From the NCBI GenBank assembly GCA_963798445.1, contig CAWCTH010000002.1, positions 1,054,001 through 1,118,000 of the forward strand: 64,000 nucleotides of DNA, in the 5' to 3' direction. Below the pieces are notes generated by a model, which worked only from the letters and a program-made list of their open reading frames with translations, was not told where the DNA came from and searched no databases. The translations under genes and the position numbers were made by a program. Source of the DNA: DASXAI01 sp963798445 (GTDB lineage: Bacteria; Actinomycetota; Acidimicrobiia; Acidimicrobiales; Ilumatobacteraceae). Below, piece by piece: positions 16,592 through 25,162 of this stretch (position 1 is the stretch's first letter; each line of letters opens with the position of its first letter).

Positions 16592-17377
16592 TCACGAGCC
16601 CTCTTCTTTGGCCCGGTTCCACTCCCGGCCCGACATGGAGGCGACGGCTTCCAAGGCCAGGCCGGTGTGGAGGTCATCGGCCATGGCCCGTCGCAGCGGG
16701 CGGACCAGTGCGTGGCGGGTGTTGCGCAGCAGGATCGGGTTCAGCTGGGCCAGCCCGGCGGCGATCTCCTGGGCGCGGGCCAGTACCTGGCCGGCGGGGA
16801 GCACCTCGCCCACGATCCCGAGCTGAAGCGCCTCCGCGGCGTGGATCTTCTGGCCGGTCAGCAGGAAGTACCGGCCCCGGTTGGGCCCGAGCAGCAGCGG
16901 CCACACGATCTGCATGCTGTCGCCCGGCACGAGACCGCCCGGGAAGTGGGGGGCGTCCTGGAAGTAGGCGTGGTCGGCGGCCAGGACGATGTCGCACAGC
17001 ACGGCCAGCTCCGAGTGGACCGACACCGGGCCGTTGACGGCGGCGATCATCGGGACCTCGATGGCGAGCATCTGGTCGACAAGACGGTTGCCCTCCCAGA
17101 TGATGCGATCCCACACGGTCGCGTTGGCCCGGCCGTCGGCCAGCGGGTTCGGGCCGTCGCCCAGACCGATGAACGTGTCACCGGTACCGGTCAGGATCAC
17201 GACCCGGTTCTCCCGGTCGGACGCGATGGCGTTGAACAGCTCAGGCAGCTCCTGGTGGGGCGGACCACCCCACATCAGCGCCTTGCCCCGCCAGTGCATG
17301 CGGATGGTCACTACTCCGGCGTCGTCACGGCTGACCTCAGCCGTCGAGTACCGGTCCTTGTACTCGTGGAGCTCCAT
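16592..17377 (-). CDS. Enoyl-CoA hydratase/isomerase family protein
   Basis: A 261-residue crotonase-fold protein. VVILTGTGDTFIGLGDG gives the first oxyanion segment and MIAAVNGPVSVHSELAVLCDIVLA the second. Where hydratases usually show FPELGL followed by a Gly-rich loop, this has FPGGLVPGDSMQ, so the catalytic Glu is not in its standard place and the reaction may differ from hydration. It lies upstream of, and points away from, a MaoC-like gene's 3' end on the same strand, with about 70 bases between, holding a small direct repeat. Confidence 0.83.
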   Translation of the reverse strand: MELHEYKDRYSTAEVSRDDAGVVTIRMHWRGKALMWGGPPHQELPELFNAIASDRENRVVILTGTGDTFIGLGDGPNPLADGRANATVWDRIIWEGNRLVDQMLAIEVPMIAAVNGPVSVHSELAVLCDIVLAADHAYFQDAPHFPGGLVPGDSMQIVWPLLLGPNRGRYFLLTGQKIHAAEALQLGIVGEVLPAGQVLARAQEIAAGLAQLNPILLRNTRHALVRPLRRAMADDLHTGLALEAVASMSGREWNRAKEEGS

Positions 17378-17390
17378 TCGCGCATCCTGG

Positions 17391-17430
17391 CACGCCCGCC
17401 GCCGCAGCCACGCCCGCCGCCGCAGCCACG
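17391..17430. repeat. 18-base tandem direct repeat between genes
   Basis: The unit cacgcccgccgccgcagc occurs twice head to tail (17391-17408 and 17409-17426), followed by the first four bases of a third. It lies in the short gap between the MaoC-like gene (start 18343, end 17450) and the enoyl-CoA hydratase start at 17377, just upstream of that start. It may be simple slippage. Confidence 0.85.
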
Positions 17431-17449
17431 TCCGGACGCGGCACCCTGG

Positions 17450-18343
17450 TCAGGCGGCTGGGTCGCCGGTGATGGGTGGGGGCATGACCGTGCCCCGGGG
17501 GCGGAAGATCGTGTGGTGGCGCAGTCGGGCCAGCTCGGGACACCCTGGGGCACCTCCCGCCCCCACCACGAGGCCGTCGAGCACCTGGTACCAGTGCTCC
17601 TTGCGCTCGTAGACCTCGACCATCCGGGCGCCGATCACGACCTCTTGCTCGGCCACGGCCGGGCCCCGGTGCTGGATCTGCGTGCGCACGTGGATGGTCG
17701 GGCCGTAGGTGAAGTTGTGACGAGTCAGAGGCGCCATGCGGGCGGCCAGGAACCAGGGATGGATCCGGCCGTCCGGGACGCCGGAACTGGCCTGACCCAG
17801 ATCGTCGAGGGCGAGGGCCCGGGCGGCGGCGGCCGACACGTAGGCCCCGAGAGGACGCAGGGGCTGGCCGACCGGGGCCGTGTCGATCGTGTAGGAGGGG
17901 CGCAGCGCGGGCGGGTCGAGGGCCGGGCCTGGCTGGGGTGGGTCGATCTGGTCCGCCCACGAGGCGGGCCCGAGGCCGACCGTGCCGTCGAGCACGACCC
18001 GCTCCCCCACCGCGGCGCTCACCGTTCGGGCCCCTGCGGTGCCAGAGCCACCGGCCGCCGATCCGGACGGCCCGACCGCGATCGTCACCACCTCGCCGGC
18101 GTACAGGGGGCGGCGCAGTGTCACATCGGCCCAACCATCGTCGAGCCACCCCGCGCCGAGCACCTCCACGACCGCCTCGGCCACCCAGCCGTACGTCCGG
18201 ACCCCGGCTACCAGCGCACCGGCGTAGCCGGCGCGGCTGGCCCCGTCCTCGCCGTGGATGGGGTTCGGGATGCCGACCGGAGGTGGATCAGGCGTGGCGG
18301 TGACGGATCGAATCGCGGGCTGGTCGAGGGCCGAGGGGGCCAT
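17450..18343 (-). CDS. MaoC-like / hotdog dehydratase family protein
   Basis: A 297-residue protein. The second half contains ARMAPLTRHNFTYGPTIHVRTQIQHRGPA and YERKEHWYQVLDGLVV, typical of the hotdog-fold MaoC-like proteins with an N-terminal half related in structure. The first half includes GASRAGYAGALVAGVRTYGWVAEAVVE and WLDDGWADVTLRRPLYAGEVVTI, matching a hotdog strand-helix unit. The family hydrates enoyl-CoA or binds acyl groups. Its gene order with the hydratase at 17377 suggests a shared acyl-CoA pathway. Confidence 0.75.
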   Translation of the reverse strand: MAPSALDQPAIRSVTATPDPPPVGIPNPIHGEDGASRAGYAGALVAGVRTYGWVAEAVVEVLGAGWLDDGWADVTLRRPLYAGEVVTIAVGPSGSAAGGSGTAGARTVSAAVGERVVLDGTVGLGPASWADQIDPPQPGPALDPPALRPSYTIDTAPVGQPLRPLGAYVSAAAARALALDDLGQASSGVPDGRIHPWFLAARMAPLTRHNFTYGPTIHVRTQIQHRGPAVAEQEVVIGARMVEVYERKEHWYQVLDGLVVGAGGAPGCPELARLRHHTIFRPRGTVMPPPITGDPAA

Positions 18344-18392
18344 GGCGACATGCTGTCACCGATCACCGGCGTGGGGCGAAGCAACGGGACGC

Positions 18393-19244
18393 TCAGACGA
18401 ACCGCTCCACGTGGTCGAGGATGGAGCGGGCGACGAGTGCGCCGTCCTCCATCGGCGCGAAGTGCGTCACGCCCGGCAGCACTTCCAGGCGACCGTCGCC
18501 GAGGGCGTCGGCCACCAGTGGCGCCACCATCGGCGGCAGCTCGTTGCCCATCGCCACCGCCGCCCCCGCGACCACGGCGACCGGGCAGGCGATGGCGGCG
18601 AACTGCGAGAAGTCGAGCTGCTCGTTCGTCTCGTACACGCTCGCCTCGGTCTCGCCCGAGCACGTCAGCTTCACGGTTCCGTCCGGTTGCGGCGCGCTGC
18701 CCTGCTCGACGTAGGCCCACACCGCCTCCGGCTCACAGTTCGCAAACGGCGGCTTCGACCGGAACCGGTCGACCGCCTCCTGCACCGAGGCGAACACGAG
18801 CCGGCGGCGGCGTGACGCCTCGACCAGGTTCGACGGCGGCGGCTTGGCGTCCCAGGTGTCGGGGACGAGCACCGGCTCGAACGCCCAGCACGCCTTCAGG
18901 GTGCCCGGATGCTCCTGCTCGGCCCGCAGCAGCGTCGCCCCGCCCAGGGAGTGGCCGGCGGCCAGCGCCGGCGAGCCGCCGATGGCCTCGACGGCGGCGA
19001 GGATCTCGGCGACGAACCAGTGGCGCTCGACGGGGATTCGCTCGTGCACCTGCTGCGACGCGCCGTGCCCGCGGAAGTCGAGCCCGAAGCAGTGGAACGT
19101 GGGGCGCAGATGCGGCACGACGGTCGCCCACATCCCGGCGTTGAGGCCGTTGCCGTGCGTCAGTAGCAGGGGCGGTCCATCGCCGCCCAGATCGTGCAGG
19201 GCGGCGTGCTCGCCGTCGTCGTCTCGAAGTTGCCTGATGTCCAT
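18393..19244 (-). CDS. Alpha/beta hydrolase
   Basis: A 283-residue hydrolase. LLLTHGNGLNAGMW gives the oxyanion HG motif, AAGHSLGGATLL the nucleophile Ser and VTHFAPMED near the end the catalytic His. FHCFGLDFRGHGAS matches the usual strand-loop after the first helix. It starts at ATG 19244; the same frame is open for another 460 bases upstream but without homology. About 160 bases of GC-rich non-coding sequence separate it from the next gene. The substrate is unknown. Confidence 0.85.
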   Translation of the reverse strand: MDIRQLRDDDGEHAALHDLGGDGPPLLLTHGNGLNAGMWATVVPHLRPTFHCFGLDFRGHGASQQVHERIPVERHWFVAEILAAVEAIGGSPALAAGHSLGGATLLRAEQEHPGTLKACWAFEPVLVPDTWDAKPPPSNLVEASRRRRLVFASVQEAVDRFRSKPPFANCEPEAVWAYVEQGSAPQPDGTVKLTCSGETEASVYETNEQLDFSQFAAIACPVAVVAGAAVAMGNELPPMVAPLVADALGDGRLEVLPGVTHFAPMEDGALVARSILDHVERFV

Positions 19245-19405
19245 ACCGGCGCGAACCCTACGGCGCCGGCGCGCCCCTCGCCGCTCCGCAGTCCACCGCA
19301 ATTCGCGCAGGCTGCGCGCTCGACCGCGCTCCTGCGCCCCCGAGCGCGCGGGCCGCGCGGAATCTGACCGGGCGGCGCGGGTCGGATCACGACCGGGCCA
19401 CCGCG

Positions 19406-20329
19406 TCAGCCGGCGGCGCGCTTGCGGGGGTCGGCGGGGGCGGCCTGGGCCCGCAGGACGGCGTCGGTGAGCGTCGTTCCCTGCGCGATCACCGCCGCCA
19501 GATCGTCGGCCAACGCCTCGATCAGCGCCTGTTGCGAGCGGTCGGTCGCCGCCTCGATGTCGTCGCGCGCCGCCCGACCGGCCACCGTGAGCCCGTCGTC
19601 GGCGTCGAACCACCCTCGCGCCTGAAGCCCGTCGGCCGCCGACCGCAGCCGTTCGGGCCCGAGGCCCCGACTGGCCGAGTACTCGCCCAACCGGTAGCCG
19701 AGCCACACCTCGGTCAGCACGTTGGCCTCGGCCACGTCCAGACCGGCGGCCACGACCGCGGCGTTGTGGCCGTCACCCCGGTGCTCACGAACCAGCTCGG
19801 CCGCGCGCCACGCCCGACCGTAGGCACTGTCGGGGACCGGCAACCCGCGCAGCGCGCCGAACAGGGGCCGGCCGATGCCGTCAAGGGAGTCGCACGCGAC
19901 CAGCAATCGGTCACCGAACGCGTCGACCAGCGCCCCGTCGACGTCGGCCGTCGCCGCCGCCAGCCCCGCCGACGCGCCCGCCGCTCGGGCCGACAGGATG
20001 GCATCGTGGGTCGAGATCGAGCGGCCCTGCTCGAACACCGCGGTGAGCAGGGCGCTGTCGAACACCCCGAACGCGGCCACGACCACGGGCGCGGCCACCG
20101 ACGGACCGAGGGACGCAGCCCGGCCCCACACGTATCCGTCGAAGAAGTCGTGACCCAGGTCGAGGAAGCCGACCGCCGCCGGGCGCGACCACCACCCGAT
20201 CGTCGCCACCGCTTCGCACGCGTCGCGGAGCGCGCGTGCCGCGGTGCGCCGCGGTTCGATCAGCGCTGGCGCCGCGCCCGTCGGCACCAGGAAGTGTTGT
20301 GCGATCGCGTCGTAGTCCATGCGGTGCAT
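19406..20329 (-). CDS. SCO6745-family protein (unknown function)
   Basis: About 307 residues with the hallmarks of the actinobacterial SCO6745 family: DFFDGYVWGRAASLGPSVAAP near residue 60, and REHRGDGHNAAVVAAGLDVAEANV followed by GYRLGEYSASRGL in the middle. The second half resembles a winged-helix-like region (RLRSAADGLQARGWFDADDGLT). There is no known enzyme activity. Start choices in this frame are ATG 20329, ATG 20320 and GTG 20362; I prefer one of the ATGs. It is divergent from the DUF2252 gene across only about 55 bases, so the two probably share a promoter region. Confidence 0.78.
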   Translation of the reverse strand: MHRMDYDAIAQHFLVPTGAAPALIEPRRTAARALRDACEAVATIGWWSRPAAVGFLDLGHDFFDGYVWGRAASLGPSVAAPVVVAAFGVFDSALLTAVFEQGRSISTHDAILSARAAGASAGLAAATADVDGALVDAFGDRLLVACDSLDGIGRPLFGALRGLPVPDSAYGRAWRAAELVREHRGDGHNAAVVAAGLDVAEANVLTEVWLGYRLGEYSASRGLGPERLRSAADGLQARGWFDADDGLTVAGRAARDDIEAATDRSQQALIEALADDLAAVIAQGTTLTDAVLRAQAAPADPRKRAAG

Positions 20330-20384
20330 CCTTACCTGCGGCAACAACAACTCTCGACTCACGTACCGCTACTAGGTTCCGGTC

Positions 20385-21782
20385 ATGGCTACGACCGGAT
20401 TGGCATCGATGAACGGCCGGCTGGCAACGCGGGGTGAGCGGTACGAGTCGGGTCGGGCCGCACGAGAGGTCGTGCCGCTCGAAGCCCTGGCCGACACCGG
20501 CGGCACCGCCCGCGACCCGTTGAGGACCCTGCGGGCCCAGGATGCCGGTCGAGTGCAGGAGCTGGTACCGATCCGGTGGGGTCGCATGAGCGTCTCGCCG
20601 TTCACGTTCTACCGTGGCGCCGCGGCGCTGATGGCCAGCGACCTGGCGGTCACGAAGCACACCGATCTGACGGTGCAGCTGTGCGGGGACGCCCACCTGT
20701 CGAACTTCGGCGTGTTCGCGGCGCCGGATCGCCGGCTCGTGTTCGACCTCAACGACTTCGACGAAACGACGCCCGGTCCGTTCGAGTGGGATGTCAAACG
20801 CCTCGCCGCGAGCGTTGCCGTGGCCGGTCGCAGCATCGGGCTCAAGAAGAAGCAGTGCGCCCGAGCCGCCGCGGCATCGGCGGCGGGCTACCGCACGATC
20901 TTGGCCGCCGCCGCCACGCTCGATCCCGTCGACGTGTGGTATTTCAGGCTCGAGCTCGACGCGTTGGGACAACTGGCGGGCGGGGTGGGTGGAAAGGGCT
21001 CGACGAAGAGGATCGACGCCGCGAGGGCCGGGGCCGGTCGCAAGAACCGGCTCGGCGCGCTGGCCAAGCTGACCGAGATCATCGACGGTCGCCGCCGGAT
21101 CCGTAACCGTCCACCGCTCATCCGCCGGTTCGAAGCCGACGAGCTCGAGTCCGAGTTGCACCGCCTCCGGGCGTTCTTCGCGCAGTACCTGCAGTCGTTG
21201 ACCCCCGACCGGCGTCACCTGCTGCGCTACTACCGGGCCACCGACCTCGCCGTCAAGGTGGTCGGCGTGGGCAGCGTCGGTACGCGATGCCTCGTCGCCC
21301 TGCTGGAGTCCGGCGACGAGGAACCACTGTTCCTGCAGGTGAAACAAGCGGGACCGTCGGTGCTGGAGCGGTACGCCGGGAACCATCTGCCCGGAGAGCA
21401 CGGTCGACGAGTCGTCGAGGGCCAGCAACTGGTGCAGAGTGCCGTCGACGTGTTCCTGGGCTGGAGCCACTACGAGGGTCAGGCCGACACCACCGACTAC
21501 TACGTCCGCCAGCTCTGGGACGGCAAAGCCTCCGCCGCGGTGGAGGAGATGGGCCCGAAGGGGTTGAGCCGTTACGCCCGTGTGTGCGGCGGGGTGCTCG
21601 CCCGGGCCCATGCCCGCTCCGGGGACGCCACCGCCATCACCGGCTACGTGGGCGACGACGACACGTTCGACTGCGCCATCACCACCTACGCCGTCGACTA
21701 CGCCCGCCGCAACGAGCAAGACCACGCCGCCATCCTGGCCGCCATCGCCTCCGGCGAGCTTCCCGTCATCCGAGACATCTGA
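20385..21782 (+). CDS. DUF2252 family protein, kinase-like fold
   Basis: A 465-residue DUF2252 protein. Family motifs are clear: SPFTFYRGAAALMASDL, CGDAHLSNFGVFA and FDLNDFDET. The GDxHxxN and D-x-ND-D pattern resembles the catalytic and metal-binding loops of aminoglycoside phosphotransferase-like kinases, but no substrate has been shown for the family as far as I know. It stands alone, divergent from the SCO6745-type gene. A 445-base gap with a structured repeat follows it. Confidence 0.88.
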   Translation: MATTGLASMNGRLATRGERYESGRAAREVVPLEALADTGGTARDPLRTLRAQDAGRVQELVPIRWGRMSVSPFTFYRGAAALMASDLAVTKHTDLTVQLCGDAHLSNFGVFAAPDRRLVFDLNDFDETTPGPFEWDVKRLAASVAVAGRSIGLKKKQCARAAAASAAGYRTILAAAATLDPVDVWYFRLELDALGQLAGGVGGKGSTKRIDAARAGAGRKNRLGALAKLTEIIDGRRRIRNRPPLIRRFEADELESELHRLRAFFAQYLQSLTPDRRHLLRYYRATDLAVKVVGVGSVGTRCLVALLESGDEEPLFLQVKQAGPSVLERYAGNHLPGEHGRRVVEGQQLVQSAVDVFLGWSHYEGQADTTDYYVRQLWDGKASAAVEEMGPKGLSRYARVCGGVLARAHARSGDATAITGYVGDDDTFDCAITTYAVDYARRNEQDHAAILAAIASGELPVIRDI

Positions 21783-22227
21783 CCCGCACGGTTCAGCGCT
21801 GTCACCCAGGGCCGAGCGGCCGAGCCGTTGACCGGTGAATGCGGACGGTCGTCGGTGGGTGGCGCTGTTGGCGCGTTCGGATGGTCGGTGAGAACTCGCC
21901 TGGCGCCGATGAGCACGAGTGGTAGCGGTGCGGTCGCCCGGCGGGACCTCCTCGAGCGGAAGCGCACGCCGGGCGAGCGTCACGAGGGCGGTTCTCGGTG
22001 CACATCAGCTTCTCGGTGTACTTCTGCCGCGGATTCGCTACTGAAGCGCCACGAGAACCGGCCGTGGTCAGCGCTGTCCGTCACGCGCGGTGACGACCGC
22101 CGGCGCGCCGGCCCACAAGTTCGGTAGGCCGACCGCGCCACCGGTCGGCCGTGGTACGGAGCAGGCACCGCCTCGCTCTCTAGGATGAGTCGTCGGTTCG
22201 AGCGCGCCCGACAGGGTCGGGCGGTGC
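21783..22227. other. Intergenic region carrying a structured repeat
   Basis: The 445 bases between the DUF2252 and Abhydrolase_10-like genes contain no convincing gene. The only structure I recognise is the dispersed hairpin element described separately (21992-22057). The rest is GC-rich and featureless to my reading; the promoter for the gene at 22228 presumably lies in the last 100 bases. Confidence 0.6.
21992..22057. repeat. Dispersed hairpin element, copy A
   Basis: Two direct copies of ttctcggtg start 18 bases apart (21992 and 22010). The second copy (22010-22019) faces an inverted arm gccacgagaa (22048-22057) across exactly 28 bases, with 8 of 10 positions able to pair. The loop carries tgccgcg at its positions 6-12. 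The same arrangement occurs at 33327 and 52633. Similarity to copy C continues for roughly 40 bases to the right (gcgctgtc and acgcgc-gtgac). Confidence 0.75.
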
Positions 22228-24279
22228 ATGATCGTCGATTCGGGGGTGCACACGGTGAGTCTGGTTCGTCTGGAGATCGTGCAACGCGAGCCCTACGAGG
22301 GCGGCACCACGTTTGGCGACGTTGGTCCCTACGAGCGCATCGACGCCATCGCGCAGTACGCCGTCGATCCCGTGGCCCTCGCCAATGCGGACATCGTCGA
22401 CTTGGCCCAGGCCGCCCGCGACGACGGCGGCCGGGTCCGCTTCAGCGGCGACGTGGTGGTGCTACGGCCGGTGGTACCGACCGGCGGTAACCGAGTCGCC
22501 CTCATCGACTTGCCGAACCGCGGCCGGCGCCTGATGACCGGCTTGTTCAACCGGGCCGTACTCGACGTGCCGCCCCAGCGACGGATTCCCGCGGGAGACG
22601 GGTTCCTCGTGCGGCACGGCTTCACGTTGCTGTGGTGCGGCTGGCAGTGGGACGTGCCCCGCAGTGAGGATCGCATGGGTCTGGACGCACCACTGGTGCT
22701 CGACGGCGACGGTAGGCCAGAGACGCCCTGGACGCAGCTCAGGGTCCAGGTGCCCGGCGACGTCGCGTCGGTGCCGCTGACCGATCAGCACGTCGGTCCG
22801 ATCGGCAACCACGAGCCGATACCGACGGTCGACGTGGACGACACCGAGGCGACGTTGTACGTGCGTGACGGGCTGCATTCGGTGCCGTCGTTGGTGCCGC
22901 GTGGCCGGTGGCAGTTCGCGCTGGCGTCGGGTGGCGAGGTGCGCCGCGACCCGTGCCATCTGTGGGTCGATGGAGGGATCCGCGCCGGGAGGATCTACGA
23001 CCTGGTGTATCGGGCGGCGAGCTGCCGCGTGGTCGGCGCCGGCCTGCTGGCGGTGCGAGACCTGGCTGCCTTCGTGCGATCGGATCGGCCCGACAACCCG
23101 TTGAGCGGCTCGGTGGATCGGGTGCTGTTGACGGGGGTGTCACAGACCAGCCGCCTGATCCGCCATCTGCTGTACCTCGGTCTCGACCGGGACGAGTCCG
23201 GCGCGCGGGCCGTCGACGGGGCCCTGGGCCTGGTGGCCGGCGCCCGCCGCGGCGAGTTCAACCATCGCGGTGCGCAGCCGTCGGTGCAACCGACGCCGAG
23301 CTTCGGCCACGGGTTTCCCTTCGCCGACACCGCGCAGCACGACCCGCGCACCGCCCGCCGCGACGGTCTCCTGGAGCGGGTCGCCGCCGCGGCTGACCCG
23401 CCGAAGCTGATCTTCGTCGACACCGCGGCGGAGTACTGGCGCGGTGACGCCTCGCTGGCCCACACCGACGTGGTCGACGGATCCGACGTCGACGACGCGC
23501 CGTTCGTGCGCCGGTACCTGTACGCCGGCGCCCAGCACGCCGCCGGGCCGGCCGAGCTGACCGATCTCAGCCCGAGCGGCGCGCGCGGGGCGAACCCGCT
23601 CAACTTCGTCGACTACACACCGCTGTATCGCTGTGCCCTCGTGAACCTCGTCCAGTGGGTCTGCGACGGCGTGGGGCCACCGCCTTCGGCCGTGCCGCGC
23701 TGGTCCGACGGCTCCGCCACCCGTCGCGACGACGTGTTGAAGCAGCTGTCAACCATCCCGTCAGTCGTGCTGCCGGACCCGACCCAGCTGGCGGTCATGC
23801 GGGCGCTCGATCTCGGCCCCGGCGCCGACCGCGGCATCGGCCGTTACCCGGCCGAGCCCTTCGGCGAGCCGTACCCCTGCGCGGTGTCGGCCCTCGACGT
23901 CGACGGCAACGAGACCGCCGGCGTGCGCATGCCCGACGTGAGCGTGCCGGTCGCGACGCATCTCGGCTTCAATCCCCGCCATGCCGGCAGCGGCGGGGCG
24001 GGGCAGGTCATCGACTACTTCGGCTCGACCGTCCCGTTCGCCCGCACGGCCGCCGAGCGAGAGCGCCTCGGCGACCCTCGGGCGTCGCTCGAGGAGCGCC
24101 ACCCGAGCATCGCCGCCTACGAGGACGCGGTGCGGTCGGCTGCGCGGCAGCTCGTCGCCGAGCGCCACCTTCTGCCTGAAGACGTGGAGCTGTGCGTGCG
24201 CCTCGCCCGCCGCCGCTACCTGGTGGTTGCCGAGCAACCAGGACCTGAGCAACCAGGACCCGAACCGCAACCGCACTGA
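22228..24279 (+). CDS. Alpha/beta hydrolase domain protein (Abhydrolase_10-like)
   Basis: A 683-residue protein of the large alpha/beta hydrolase domain family. It has YEGGTTFGDVGPYERI near the start, VLLTGVSQTSRLIRHLLYLGLD in the middle (the Ser of GVSQTSR is the nucleophile candidate) and VPVATHLGFNPRH late. No membrane or secretion signal is visible. ATG 22228 is used; a GTG at 22255 in frame is also possible. The last residues are two copies of EQPGP encoded by a perfect 15-base tandem repeat. The substrate is unknown. Confidence 0.8.
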   Translation: MIVDSGVHTVSLVRLEIVQREPYEGGTTFGDVGPYERIDAIAQYAVDPVALANADIVDLAQAARDDGGRVRFSGDVVVLRPVVPTGGNRVALIDLPNRGRRLMTGLFNRAVLDVPPQRRIPAGDGFLVRHGFTLLWCGWQWDVPRSEDRMGLDAPLVLDGDGRPETPWTQLRVQVPGDVASVPLTDQHVGPIGNHEPIPTVDVDDTEATLYVRDGLHSVPSLVPRGRWQFALASGGEVRRDPCHLWVDGGIRAGRIYDLVYRAASCRVVGAGLLAVRDLAAFVRSDRPDNPLSGSVDRVLLTGVSQTSRLIRHLLYLGLDRDESGARAVDGALGLVAGARRGEFNHRGAQPSVQPTPSFGHGFPFADTAQHDPRTARRDGLLERVAAAADPPKLIFVDTAAEYWRGDASLAHTDVVDGSDVDDAPFVRRYLYAGAQHAAGPAELTDLSPSGARGANPLNFVDYTPLYRCALVNLVQWVCDGVGPPPSAVPRWSDGSATRRDDVLKQLSTIPSVVLPDPTQLAVMRALDLGPGADRGIGRYPAEPFGEPYPCAVSALDVDGNETAGVRMPDVSVPVATHLGFNPRHAGSGGAGQVIDYFGSTVPFARTAAERERLGDPRASLEERHPSIAAYEDAVRSAARQLVAERHLLPEDVELCVRLARRRYLVVAEQPGPEQPGPEPQPH

Positions 24280-24301
24280 AGCCCACGAGCGGTACGGCGC
24301 G

Positions 24302-25081
24302 TCATTCGTCGACGCCTTCCTCCAGGAAGCGGACCAGCCCGCCGCCGTCCAGCACGATCGTCTGACCGGTCATCCACGTGGCGTTGGCGGCCAGCCACAC
24401 CGCCGCGTCGCCGATGTCGGACGCCTCCCCGAGACGCTGGAGCGGCAGGCCGGACGCGACCTTGGCGCCGCGGTCGCCCTCCCACAGGACGCGGGCGAAG
24501 TCGGTCTTGATCAACCCCGGGGCGATGCAGTTCACCCGCACCTTGGGGCCGAGCTCGGCACCGAGTTGCTTGGTGAGATGCACCAGCGCCGCTTTGAACA
24601 TGCAGTACACGCCGAGTTGGCTGGAGGTGGCGTACGCCCCGCCGGCGGCGATGTTGATGATCACACCACCGTGGTCGTGCATGTAGCGGTTCCAGGCCAC
24701 CTGCGACCACAGCAGCGGGCCCCGCAGATTGACCTCGTAGGTCTTGTCGAGTCGAGCGGCGTCGACGCCGATGGTCGGTCCGGCGTACGGGTTCGTGGCG
24801 GCGTTGTTCACCAGGATGTCCACCGCGCCGAAGCGGTCGAGCGTCGCCTGCACGCACGCCTCGGCATCCTCCGCTCGCCCGACGTGCCCTGCGAACCAGG
24901 CCACGTCACCACTGGGCGCCGCCCGTGTGATCTCGGCCGCTGCCGCCTCCAGCCCGTCCGGCTTGCGCGACACGAGCATGACGGCGGCGCCGGTGTCGAC
25001 GAAGGACTGAGCGATCCCCAAGCCGATACCTCTCGACCCGCCCGTCACGATGGCGACCTTTCCCTCCAATGTCTGCTCCAC
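24302..25081 (-). CDS. Short-chain dehydrogenase/reductase
   Basis: A 259-residue classical SDR. VAIVTGGSRGIGLGIA is the cofactor loop, ILVNNAATNPY the NNAG-type motif (NNAA here) and YCMFK the YxxxK catalytic pair. It ends GQTIVLDGGGLVRF. The family reduces or oxidises a carbonyl/alcohol with NAD(P); the Arg after the first Gly-rich loop region (VSRKPDG) suggests NADP. It is convergent with the large hydrolase gene, whose stop is 22 bases away. Confidence 0.9.
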   Translation of the reverse strand: MEQTLEGKVAIVTGGSRGIGLGIAQSFVDTGAAVMLVSRKPDGLEAAAAEITRAAPSGDVAWFAGHVGRAEDAEACVQATLDRFGAVDILVNNAATNPYAGPTIGVDAARLDKTYEVNLRGPLLWSQVAWNRYMHDHGGVIINIAAGGAYATSSQLGVYCMFKAALVHLTKQLGAELGPKVRVNCIAPGLIKTDFARVLWEGDRGAKVASGLPLQRLGEASDIGDAAVWLAANATWMTGQTIVLDGGGLVRFLEEGVDE

Positions 25082-25162
25082 GGCGACGAGCGTAACGTGG
25101 CTGCGGTCGAGCCCCGAGAGCGACGTCGTTGGTGGGTTCCCAGGAGGTCGGCGCGCCGGTGT

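Noticed and set aside
17391..17430. The 18-base tandem repeat as part of a CRISPR array
   Set aside because: The two units are adjacent with no spacer between them, and no cas genes are present.
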